A stretch of 64,000 nucleotides of DNA from an uncultured Eubacteriales bacterium (GTDB lineage: Bacteria > Bacillota > Clostridia > Oscillospirales > Acutalibacteraceae), in the NCBI GenBank assembly GCA_951801675.1, contig CATONX010000007.1, positions 1 to 64,000 on the forward strand. Reading direction: 5' to 3'. A model generated the notes under the pieces. That model ran no database searches and was not told where the DNA came from. It worked only from the letters and a program-made list of their open reading frames with translations. Shown here piece after piece: positions 8,805-16,424 of this stretch. Both the position numbers and the translations under genes were made by a program. Position 1 is the stretch's first letter. Each line of letters starts with the position of its first letter.

Positions 8805-8846
8805 CAGCCGTTCTCTGGAAACGTCTCCAGAGAACGGCTGTTTTTT
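8805..8846 (+). terminator. Intrinsic terminator after mutS2
   Basis: Perfect 15-bp stem (arms 8805-8819 and 8826-8840) with a 6-nt loop, followed by TTTTTT at 8841-8846. It closes the phoH-mutS2 block. The next 215 bases, up to the palindrome at 9063, show no gene. Confidence 0.9.
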
Positions 8847-9062
8847 ATGTTCACGCTGTTTGTACGACGCTTTCCAACGGCCTTTGCGAATGCTTTGTTC
8901 GCCGTTTCGTGGTTTTGACCCGGGGCTCGATGAAACTTTGACGGCAGGGCAGCGCCACTTTGCAGATGCCGTTCTTCATTTGCGGGAAAGCCGGCGCCCC
9001 CCCTAAAACTGCTGCTGATTCTCCCACTTATCCAGGAACATTCTGGATTTTTTCACAAGAAC

Positions 9063-9101
9063 TGCAACCTGGTTGCATGTTTGCGAAATCCAGCCTATAC
9101 T
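9063..9101 (+). promoter_or_regulatory. Promoter with palindromic operator overlapping -35
   Basis: TTGCAT (9073-9078), 17-bp spacer, TATACT (9096-9101). A perfect palindrome TGCAACC-T-GGTTGCA (9063-9077) overlaps the -35, so a dimeric repressor or activator could control the amidohydrolase. The regulator is not encoded nearby. Confidence 0.7.
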
Positions 9102-9138
9102 AACCGGTAGAGGCACCTTTGGAAAGGGGTAACGGAAT

Positions 9139-10743
9139 ATGAAGCAGACCATCTATTACGGCGGCGACATTTTGACCATGGAAGAGCCCATTACGGTGGA
9201 AGCCATTCTGGTGAAAGACGGGGTAATCGCCCAGGCGGGAAGCCTTCGGGATATCCTGGCTCAAAAGGATGAGGAAACCGTACTAGAGCATCTTCATGGA
9301 AAAACCCTGCTGCCCGCCTTCCTCGATCCGCACAGCCATATCACCGCTTTGGCCAGCACCATGGGCCTGGCGCCTTTGGACGGCGCGGAGAGCTTTGACG
9401 ACATGGTTTCGCGCCTTGAGGAATTCCAGCAGAAACGAACCATCCCGGCCGGACAATGGCTCACCGGCTTTGGGTATGACCATAACTTTCTCAAAGAGAA
9501 AGCCCATCCCACCAAAGAGGTGCTGGATCGGGCTTTCCCGGATACACCGGTGCTCATTACCCACGCATCCGGGCACATGGGTGTAGTCAACTCCGCGGCT
9601 CTCGCCGCCCTTGGCATCACCAGCAAGACGCCCGACCCGGAGGGAGGAAAAATCGGACGGACGGACGGCACCATGGAGCCTAACGGCTATTTGGAGGAAA
9701 CCGCTTTTACGACCCTTTCCTCCAAGCTCCCTCAGCCTACCTTAGAGCAGCTTCTGGACCAGCTGGATGCGGCCCAAAAGGTCTACCTGCAAAACGGCAT
9801 CACCACCGTGCAGGACGGGTTTACCCGGCCCGGAGAGTGGGCCATGCTCAAAGCGATGGCAAAGGCGGGCCGCTTTCTGGTGGACGTGGTGGGCTATGCG
9901 GCGCTGGCCGACCACCGATCTCTGCGAACGGAGAATCCCGCTTATTGCAAGGCGTATCAAAACCGGCTGAGAATCGGCGGATACAAGATGTTCCTGGACG
10001 GCTCGCCCCAGGGAAAGACGGCCTGGCTGTCCGAACCCTACACTACCTCACCCGACGGGTACCGGGGCTATCCGATTTACACGGACGAACAGGTGAACGC
10101 GCTTATTTGCCAGGCACTTCAGGACGGCGTCCAGCTGCTCACCCACTGCAACGGGGACGCGGCGGCCCAGCAGCTGATTGACGGCTTTGAAAAGGCGCTT
10201 TCCTCTTATCCGAACGCACCCTCTACCCGTCCTGTGATGATCCATGCCCAGACGGTACGGCCCGACCAGCTCCAAAAGATGGCTTCTCTCTCGATGATCG
10301 CCTCCTTCTTTGTGGCTCACACCCATTACTGGGGAGATGTGCATCTTCAAAACCTAGGCCTCAAGCGGACAAACCGCATCAGTCCCGCCCGGACCGCGGG
10401 GAAACTGGGCGTCACCTACACCTTCCATCAGGACACGCCGGTTCTGCCGCCCAACATGATCGACACCGTGTGGTGCGCGGTCAACCGGGTGACGAAAAGC
10501 GGCGTGACCTTGGGCGAATGCGAACGGGTCACGCCATTGGCCGCTCTCAAAGCGGTGACGATAAACGCGGCGTACCAGTATTTTGAAGAGGACCGCAAGG
10601 GTTCTATCCGCGAAGGGAAGCTGGCAGATCTGGTCATTCTCGACCGAAATCCCTTGACCGTGAATCCCATGGATATCCGGGATATCCGGGTGGTAAAAAC
10701 CATCAAGGAAGGCGAGACGGTCTATTCGGCAGAGGAAGGATAA
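9139..10743 (+). CDS. Amidohydrolase family 3 (YtcJ-like) metal-dependent hydrolase
   Basis: A 534-residue amidohydrolase of the YtcJ/NfdA type. It has an N-terminal beta-sandwich segment, the metal motif PAFLDPHSHI (about residues 56-65) in place of the usual HxH, and an ITTVQDG barrel strand. Further metal ligands are suggested at LLTHCNGDAA and MIHAQ. The C-terminal signature is GSIREGKLADLVILDRNPL. Family members cleave N-formyl, N-acyl or cyclic amide bonds; the substrate is unknown. GGAAAGGGG lies upstream of the ATG, and it appears monocistronic. It is followed by about 240 bp with no gene. Confidence 0.88.
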   Translation: MKQTIYYGGDILTMEEPITVEAILVKDGVIAQAGSLRDILAQKDEETVLEHLHGKTLLPAFLDPHSHITALASTMGLAPLDGAESFDDMVSRLEEFQQKRTIPAGQWLTGFGYDHNFLKEKAHPTKEVLDRAFPDTPVLITHASGHMGVVNSAALAALGITSKTPDPEGGKIGRTDGTMEPNGYLEETAFTTLSSKLPQPTLEQLLDQLDAAQKVYLQNGITTVQDGFTRPGEWAMLKAMAKAGRFLVDVVGYAALADHRSLRTENPAYCKAYQNRLRIGGYKMFLDGSPQGKTAWLSEPYTTSPDGYRGYPIYTDEQVNALICQALQDGVQLLTHCNGDAAAQQLIDGFEKALSSYPNAPSTRPVMIHAQTVRPDQLQKMASLSMIASFFVAHTHYWGDVHLQNLGLKRTNRISPARTAGKLGVTYTFHQDTPVLPPNMIDTVWCAVNRVTKSGVTLGECERVTPLAALKAVTINAAYQYFEEDRKGSIREGKLADLVILDRNPLTVNPMDIRDIRVVKTIKEGETVYSAEEG

Positions 10744-10907
10744 TAAAGGATCCAGTGGACCTTTTGCAGTTGAGAGGATACGCCTCAAAACCAAAGCGCA
10801 AAGGTGAAAAGGTTCCGTCTCGGCGCACGGATTTGACGGAAAAACGATAGCAAGGCTCTGATTTCGAAGAAGCCGGATGCTTGTAACACTTCTTTCTGTG
10901 GCTTTGT

Positions 10908-10924
10908 TTAGAAAAATATTCTAA
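10908..10924. repeat. Small inverted repeat upstream of nitrilase promoter
   Basis: TTAGAA-AAATA-TTCTAA, a 6-5-6 inverted repeat 56 bp upstream of the -35 at 10981. Another TTAGAA half-site lies at about 10961. It could be a regulator-binding site, but AT-rich sequence makes this weak. Confidence 0.3.
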
Positions 10925-10980
10925 TTTTTGCTCACTTTTTCGAGGATTATGCATACAAAATTAGAAAGCATTTTTACAGC

Positions 10981-11009
10981 TTGACAGAACTTTTCCATAA
11001 GCGTATGAT
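10981..11009 (+). promoter_or_regulatory. Strong promoter upstream of the nitrilase gene
   Basis: Consensus TTGACA (10981-10986), 17-bp spacer, TATGAT (11004-11009). The predicted start near 11016 lies only a few bases before the hairpin at 11023, so every transcript starts with that structure. The TTG of the -35 should not be taken as a start codon. Confidence 0.8.
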
Positions 11010-11022
11010 GAAGGCAAGAAGC

Positions 11023-11058
11023 AAGGGCGCTGCGAAGAAGCAGCGCCCTTTGTTTTTT
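11023..11058 (+). terminator. Promoter-proximal hairpin with U-tract (possible attenuator)
   Basis: Perfect 11-bp GC-rich stem (11023-11033 with 11040-11050), 6-nt loop GAAGAA, then TGTTTTTT. It has the form of an intrinsic terminator but lies within the first 35-40 nt of the nitrilase transcript. It may attenuate expression, protect the 5' end, or release a short RNA. Confidence 0.6.
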
Positions 11059-11175
11059 ACAGGGTACCCTACGCAAGTATTGAAAGGAGGATTCTTCCCG
11101 GTCCGTTCGTTTTTATGCAGGCAATGGAGCCGACTTTGGTTTCATTGCCGTTTTGTTTTTTTGGAGGGAATCGTC

Positions 11176-13878
11176 ATGCGAAAACGGATGAAACAGATGG
11201 TAGTTTTGCTGGTCGTGTGCGTCACCGTACTGGCCCAGTTGATCATTCCTGCTTCTGCAGCAGAGGCCGGATTCGTGCTGTCGGTCGTCAATTTCGACGC
11301 CGTTTTGGATAAACCCGGGGTCAACGAGGAAAACGCGGCAAAGATGGAAGCCTATCTTCTCGAAGCGGCCGGAAAGGGTGCGAACATCGTCCTATTCCCG
11401 GAATATTCCCTGACCGGTCAGGTGGCGGAAAACGCTGTAAATCCGGCATCCGATGCCTCGATTGCGAAGCTTGCCGGAATCGCCGACCAGCAGGACCTGT
11501 ATCTGCTGTTTGGGGCGCTGGTAGAGGAAGAAGGAACCCTCTATTCGGCCATGGTAATCTGCAGGCCGGACGGAACCACCGATCTATATAAAAAAGTCCA
11601 TCTCACCGACCTGGAATGGCAGGCTGGATATGGGGCGGGCATTGCTCCTTACGTGCTCAAAACAGAATATGGAAGCTTTGGCCTAGCTCTGGGCAATGAA
11701 TTCGCGGATGCGGCCGAGCTTGGAAAATACTATTACGGCACAGCCTGCCGGATGGTGCTGGTTGGCCAGTCTTACGGATACGACCCCACTGATGCAAACG
11801 GTCTGTCCCAGGCCCAGTACGACGTATATACCTCTGCCTACGCCTATTACCGGATGTATTCCCGCGGCGTTGCGGTGGCGAACCTGCTGACCGAAGCAGA
11901 CGGCCTGACCTATTTTGGAGAAAGCTTTGTCTTTACCGGTAACTTTATCGCCGGCGGCAACGATACGCAGACTGCACCCGCCATGACCACCCAGGCGGGA
12001 ATTGCCACCGCTCAGGTGGATGGCAGCTCCCGCGACACCTCCGCCGGTATGAGCAGCCGCCGGCTCAACCTGCTGGCCGACTGGTATGGCGAACGAACGG
12101 ATTATACCCTGCCGGTTTACGGCCAGGGAAGCGCCTATAAGGACAACGTGCGTGTGGCCTCGGTCAACTTCCACCCGGTGTGGGGGGATGTGGACGCAAA
12201 CGTGGCCAAGATCAAAGAGCTGATGCAGAAAGCCCATGAAGACGGTGTGGAGCTGTTGGTCTTCCCGGAAATGGCGCTGACTGCGTACAGCGTGGTTCTT
12301 CCAAAAGATTATACCGAGGAGCAAAAGGCGCTCTACGGCGATGAATATATGCAGCGAGTGCTGGCGCCGGTCATCCGTGGGGATAACCCCAGCCCGGTTA
12401 TTACCGACCTGCAGGCTTTGGCCGAGTCCTACGGCATGTATGTGCTCATCGGTACGCCGGAAAAGGACGAGCTAGACCCCAACACCTATTGGAACTCGGT
12501 GGCCATCCTGGGTCCTGACCTGATCCAGTCCTACCGCAAAGTAAACCTGGCAAACCCGGAGCCCAACTGGTCCGCCTTCGGCACCGAGAACGACGGCGTC
12601 TTTGAAACACCATTCGGTCTGGTGGGCGTGGCAATCTGCGCGGACATTTACAATTATCAGGAATTACAGCGCACCTATGCTCAGATGGGCTGCCGCATTG
12701 TCATTAACTGCACGGCGGGCGCCGCCAACAATACCACGGTGGAAAACGGCGGCTGGCAGCTGACCTACCAGAACCGTCTGGAAAGCTTTATGCTGCGTGA
12801 CGACAATTTCATGATCACCTCCAACCTGGTGGGCTACGAGGGGCCAAAGCTGACCGGCGAGGTAAAGCAGGCGCTGGCGGATGCGGGCTATGACCAGGAC
12901 GACATCACCAGCAGCTGGCTCTATCGTGGTAATACGGACCTTTATAACCTGCTTCGCAACGCCGACGGTTCTCTGCTCAACAGCCGTGCCTGCATCTTCC
13001 CCGGCTCGAGCCTGTGCATCGCGCTGGACCCCGATTCTCCCACCGGCGTTACCGCCTATGGAAACACGACGGACAGTGCCGCTATCCTTTCCTATGGCAG
13101 CGACTTAGGCCCTTACCTTGACAAGGACGGAGACGGAAAAAGCCCGTATCTAAGCTATACCACGGATACCTTTAACGTTTTCTACGCGGCGGATTTCGAC
13201 CTGTCGCTGGCGACGCTGGAAAAGTTCTATAACGAAAACCCCTTTGATTACCGCCCGGACCTGTACTACCAGTGGTATTCCGAGCTCTTCTACGACACCT
13301 ACGGCATTGGCCTGGAAGACACGGTACTCACCGACGCGCAAAGCGGCATCCAGCTTTCCAGCCGGTTTGCCGACGGGGTTGCGATGACGGTGAAGCCGGC
13401 GGTCTATACGCCCGCTTCCCTGGAGGGATATCTGGTGGCCGATAGCCGCAGCTATGACATCGATCTTTCCTCCATCCACACCACCCAGGTGCTCAAGACC
13501 AATCAGACCAACGCCTTGGGCGCGTCCAACGTCTACTATACAGGCAGCTACGCGCCTTATGTGGGAAGGGTAACGATATCCATTCCAGCCGAGGGTATGG
13601 AAGATGGGCTCCTCTATGTAAACGGACAGCCGGTTCAGGTGACGGGTGGCCGGGCCGAAATCACGGTAGAGGACCTTGACACTGTAACGATTGCCTACTA
13701 TGTGGCCGACGAAGAACTGGATCCTTCTCCCATGCCCGGTCCCAACCCGGGCGATACGGAAGATCCGATCCCGTCCCCGGATACTGGTGTCGCCGGTCTG
13801 GCGGTACCTACCGTTGTGATTCTGGCTGCATCTGCAGCGGCTGTGGTGGCCCTGCGGCGTAAGGCAGAGAGAGCATAA
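11176..13878 (+). CDS. Secreted tandem carbon-nitrogen hydrolase with C-terminal anchor
   Basis: This 900-residue protein has a signal peptide (residues 1-29, ending ASAAEA) and two nitrilase-superfamily domains. Domain 1 (about 33-300) keeps the Glu (FPEYS, E76) and Lys (KKVH, K139-140), but the Cys position reads GLALGNEFAD, with Gly173 in its place. Domain 2 (about 325-620) has all three: E365 in FPEMALT, K455 in SYRKVNL, C488 in GVAICAD. A beta-rich region follows. A Pro/Asp linker leads to SPDTG (867-871), a hydrophobic segment and a basic tail (RRKAERA), a sortase-like sorting signal or plain membrane anchor. GGAGGG supports ATG 11176; the open frame upstream contains promoter and hairpin. 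It should hydrolyse an extracellular amide or nitrile. Confidence 0.85.
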   Translation: MRKRMKQMVVLLVVCVTVLAQLIIPASAAEAGFVLSVVNFDAVLDKPGVNEENAAKMEAYLLEAAGKGANIVLFPEYSLTGQVAENAVNPASDASIAKLAGIADQQDLYLLFGALVEEEGTLYSAMVICRPDGTTDLYKKVHLTDLEWQAGYGAGIAPYVLKTEYGSFGLALGNEFADAAELGKYYYGTACRMVLVGQSYGYDPTDANGLSQAQYDVYTSAYAYYRMYSRGVAVANLLTEADGLTYFGESFVFTGNFIAGGNDTQTAPAMTTQAGIATAQVDGSSRDTSAGMSSRRLNLLADWYGERTDYTLPVYGQGSAYKDNVRVASVNFHPVWGDVDANVAKIKELMQKAHEDGVELLVFPEMALTAYSVVLPKDYTEEQKALYGDEYMQRVLAPVIRGDNPSPVITDLQALAESYGMYVLIGTPEKDELDPNTYWNSVAILGPDLIQSYRKVNLANPEPNWSAFGTENDGVFETPFGLVGVAICADIYNYQELQRTYAQMGCRIVINCTAGAANNTTVENGGWQLTYQNRLESFMLRDDNFMITSNLVGYEGPKLTGEVKQALADAGYDQDDITSSWLYRGNTDLYNLLRNADGSLLNSRACIFPGSSLCIALDPDSPTGVTAYGNTTDSAAILSYGSDLGPYLDKDGDGKSPYLSYTTDTFNVFYAADFDLSLATLEKFYNENPFDYRPDLYYQWYSELFYDTYGIGLEDTVLTDAQSGIQLSSRFADGVAMTVKPAVYTPASLEGYLVADSRSYDIDLSSIHTTQVLKTNQTNALGASNVYYTGSYAPYVGRVTISIPAEGMEDGLLYVNGQPVQVTGGRAEITVEDLDTVTIAYYVADEELDPSPMPGPNPGDTEDPIPSPDTGVAGLAVPTVVILAASAAAVVALRRKAERA

Positions 13879-13917
13879 AAACAGAAGTCGATTTTCCCTT
13901 TTTGAATCCTGACACGC

Positions 13918-13955
13918 ATGGCCGGCGTCTTTTTGACGCCGGCCATTTTCTTTGT
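13918..13955 (+). terminator. Intrinsic terminator after nitrilase
   Basis: 12-bp perfect stem (13918-13929 with 13935-13946), 5-T loop, then TTTCTTTGTTTT. The roughly 280 bases from here to the aspS promoter contain no supported gene. Confidence 0.85.
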
Positions 13956-14234
13956 TTTCCTTACATGCCGCAAGCCTCAGCGGGACAATCTATGGGAAAA
14001 CCCCTTTTTCCTTTACACGGCCCGGATACAGGAAACGAAAAAGAGATACCGGAAGAAAGTTGCCTTTGACGGGATGACTAGAAAAGACAAACCGATGTCT
14101 TTTCCTCCTGGAAGCGTTCAGGGAAGCAGCAACGTCCGCTCAATCTCGCATCCAAAAGAAACCGCCGCAGCCACGGCAGAAAAAACGCAGTACCACCCCT
14201 CTTCAAAAGGAGGGCAAAAACCGAAGGAAAGCCC

Positions 14235-14263
14235 TGTACACCGGGAAAAAGGTGTGGTATAAT
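14235..14263 (+). promoter_or_regulatory. Promoter for aspS-gatCAB
   Basis: TGTACA (14235-14240), 17-bp spacer, TATAAT (14258-14263) with TG one base before the -10. No T-box leader is seen between this promoter and aspS on the coding strand. Confidence 0.7.
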
Positions 14264-14344
14264 TTTCAGGATATTGGTAGGAAAGTCGGCGAAGGTACGC
14301 CGATGGAATATTCCCGCCGCAACGAAGACGGGACGAGGAAGGGA

Positions 14345-16099
14345 ATGTCTGATTCTATGGCAGTAAACCAGTATAAAACCCATCACTGCGCCGAATTGAC
14401 GGAGCAGAACTTAAACGAAGAGGTGCGTCTGGCCGGCTGGGTGGATACCATCCGTGACCATGGCGGCGTGGCCTTTGTGGATCTGCGCGACCAGCACGGC
14501 GTGACCCAGGTGGTCGTCCATGACGACAGCCTTCTGCAAAACGTGCACCGGGAAACGGTGGTCAGCGTCCATGGCAAGGTAGTCAAGCGGGACGAGGAAA
14601 CCGTCAACCCGAAGATTCCCACCGGTACGCTGGAGGTCATGGTGGACTCTTTGGAGATTTTGGGCGGGTCGAACCCCAATCTCCCCTTTGACATTGAGAA
14701 CTCCACCGAAACCCGCGAGGATGTGCGGCTCAAGTACCGCTTTTTGGACCTGCGCAATCCGAAGGTACATGGGAACATTTTGCTCCGCTCGAAGATTGTG
14801 CGCTTTTTGCGCCGGAAGATGGAGGACCTGGGCTTTGACGAGATCAATACTCCCATCCTCACCTGCTCGTCGCCGGAGGGGGCCAGAGACTATATCATTC
14901 CGTCGCGCAAGTACGAGGGCAAGTTCTACGCCCTGCCCCAGGCGCCCCAGCAGTTTAAGCAGCTTCTGATGGTGGCGGGCTTTGATAAGTATTTCCAGAT
15001 CGCCCCGTGCTTCCGGGACGAGGACGCCAGAGCCGACCGGTCTCCGGGCGAGTTCTATCAGCTGGACTTTGAGATGGCCTTCGCTACCCAGGAGGACGTG
15101 TTCGAGGTGGCCGAGGAAGTGCTTTACGATACCTTTACCACCTTCAGCGACAAGAAGGTTTCCCCGAAGCCCTTCGTTCGTATTCCGTTCGAAGAGGCCA
15201 TGCTCAAATACGGCACCGACAAGCCCGACCTGCGCAATCCCCTGGTGATTACCGACCTGTCCGATTTCTTTATGGACGTGGACTTCATGCCCTTTAAGAA
15301 TAAGCCCGTGCGGGGCATCGTGGTGGAAGACTGCGCGAAAATGCCCAAGTCCTTCTTTGAAAACATGCTCAAATACGCCACCTCCATCGGCATGAAGGGG
15401 CTTGGATACCTGACCATGTTGGAAGGCATGCAGTTCAAGGGCCCCATCGCCAAGTTCCTGACCGAGGACAAACAGAAGGAACTGGTGGAGCGTCTGTCTC
15501 TCAAAAAGGACGACACGCTGTTCTTCATCAGCGACGCGAAGACGGTGGTCGACAAGCTGGCGGGGCTCATCCGCACCGAGCTTGCCGAGCGCAAGGGCAT
15601 CATCGACAAGGACCGGTTCGAATTCTGCTACATCACCGATTTCCCCATGTACGAGAAGAACGAGGAAGGGCATCTGGACTTTACCCACAACCCCTTCTCC
15701 ATGCCCCAGGGCGGCATGGACGCGCTTTTAAACCAGGATCCGCTCACCATCAAAGCCTATCAGTACGACATTGTCTGCAACGGCGTGGAGCTTTCCTCGG
15801 GCGCGGTGCGAAACCATCGGCCGGATATCATGGTCAAAGCCTTTGAGCTGGCCGGGTACTCCAAGGACGAGGTGGAGAAGCGATTCGGCGCTTTGTATAA
15901 CGCCTTCCAGTACGGTGCGCCGCCCCACGCGGGCATGGCCCCGGGCGTCGACCGGATGATTATGCTGCTCACCGAGGAAGAGAGCATCCGCGAGGTTATC
16001 GCCTTCCCGATGAACGCCTCTGCGCAGGATCTGCTGCTGGGCGCGCCCGGCCAAGTTACCGAGCAGCAGCTTCGGGAAGTGCACATCAAAATCCGCTGA
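14345..16099 (+). CDS. aspS: Aspartyl-tRNA synthetase, probably non-discriminating
   Basis: This is a class IIb synthetase of 584 residues. It has an OB anticodon-binding domain (GWVDTIRDHGGVAFVDLRD), the catalytic core with motif 2 FRDEDARADRSPGEFYQLD, a bacterial GAD insertion and motif 3 GMAPGVDRMIML. The His in RDHGG occupies the position where non-discriminating bacterial AspRS enzymes carry His and tRNA-Asp-specific ones (E. coli, B. subtilis) carry Leu. This suggests it also charges tRNA-Asn with Asp, matching the adjacent GatCAB. ATG 14345 is preceded by AGGA; ATG 14357 is an alternative, and the frame is open to 14252. The SPGEF motif-2 wording differs from the usual Firmicute form and recalls proteobacterial enzymes. 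Confidence 0.95.
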   Translation: MSDSMAVNQYKTHHCAELTEQNLNEEVRLAGWVDTIRDHGGVAFVDLRDQHGVTQVVVHDDSLLQNVHRETVVSVHGKVVKRDEETVNPKIPTGTLEVMVDSLEILGGSNPNLPFDIENSTETREDVRLKYRFLDLRNPKVHGNILLRSKIVRFLRRKMEDLGFDEINTPILTCSSPEGARDYIIPSRKYEGKFYALPQAPQQFKQLLMVAGFDKYFQIAPCFRDEDARADRSPGEFYQLDFEMAFATQEDVFEVAEEVLYDTFTTFSDKKVSPKPFVRIPFEEAMLKYGTDKPDLRNPLVITDLSDFFMDVDFMPFKNKPVRGIVVEDCAKMPKSFFENMLKYATSIGMKGLGYLTMLEGMQFKGPIAKFLTEDKQKELVERLSLKKDDTLFFISDAKTVVDKLAGLIRTELAERKGIIDKDRFEFCYITDFPMYEKNEEGHLDFTHNPFSMPQGGMDALLNQDPLTIKAYQYDIVCNGVELSSGAVRNHRPDIMVKAFELAGYSKDEVEKRFGALYNAFQYGAPPHAGMAPGVDRMIMLLTEEESIREVIAFPMNASAQDLLLGAPGQVTEQQLREVHIKIR

Positions 16100-16120
16100 G
16101 GATAGATGGGAGAAAGGGAT

Positions 16121-16402
16121 ATGAACAACGAAGTGCTGGCGAAGATGGAAGATCTGGCGCTTGTGAGCTTTGACGAGGCGGAGCGGGAGTCCGTCCTTAC
16201 TGAGATGGCCGAAGTGATGGCCTGCCTCGACGCGATCAAGGCGGCCGACGCAGAGGGTGCCGAGCCCATGATTTACGTGCAGGCGCTGGAGAACGTGTTC
16301 CGGGAGGACGAGGTGCACGAATTCCCGAGGATCGACGACATTCTCGAAAACGCGCCCGACGAAATGGAACACCAGTTCGTTGCGCCCCCCACCTTCGACT
16401 AA
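16121..16402 (+). CDS. gatC: Asp/Glu-tRNA amidotransferase subunit C
   Basis: GatC is the small strap that holds GatA and GatB together in the tRNA-dependent amidotransferase. The 93-residue product shows the family pattern: helical N-terminus (LAKMEDLALVSFDEAE), ENVFREDEV, and LENAPDEMEHQFVAPP. ATG 16121 follows AGAAAGGG; an upstream in-frame ATG at 16106 lacks a site. It lies 21 bp after aspS and 22 bp before gatA in one operon. Confidence 0.93.
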   Translation: MNNEVLAKMEDLALVSFDEAERESVLTEMAEVMACLDAIKAADAEGAEPMIYVQALENVFREDEVHEFPRIDDILENAPDEMEHQFVAPPTFD

Positions 16403-16424
16403 ACGGGCATAGGAGAGAAAGACG

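Noticed and set aside
10981-11175. N-terminal extension of the nitrilase frame beginning at TTG 10981
   Set aside because: The TTG is the -35 element and the stretch contains promoter and hairpin; ATG 11176 has a signal peptide and ribosome-binding site.
14186-14199. T-box-like string on the minus strand (12 of 14 bases of the conserved T-box motif)
   Set aside because: It faces away from aspS and no gene lies downstream in that direction. Two mismatches in 14 bases are expected by chance at about this frequency in a window this size.
14411-15688. Long open frame (425 codons) antisense to aspS, and similar antisense frames over rpoD, secA and mutS2
   Set aside because: GC-rich genes routinely give long antisense frames; residue composition is His/Arg/Gly-rich with no domain or ribosome-binding site.
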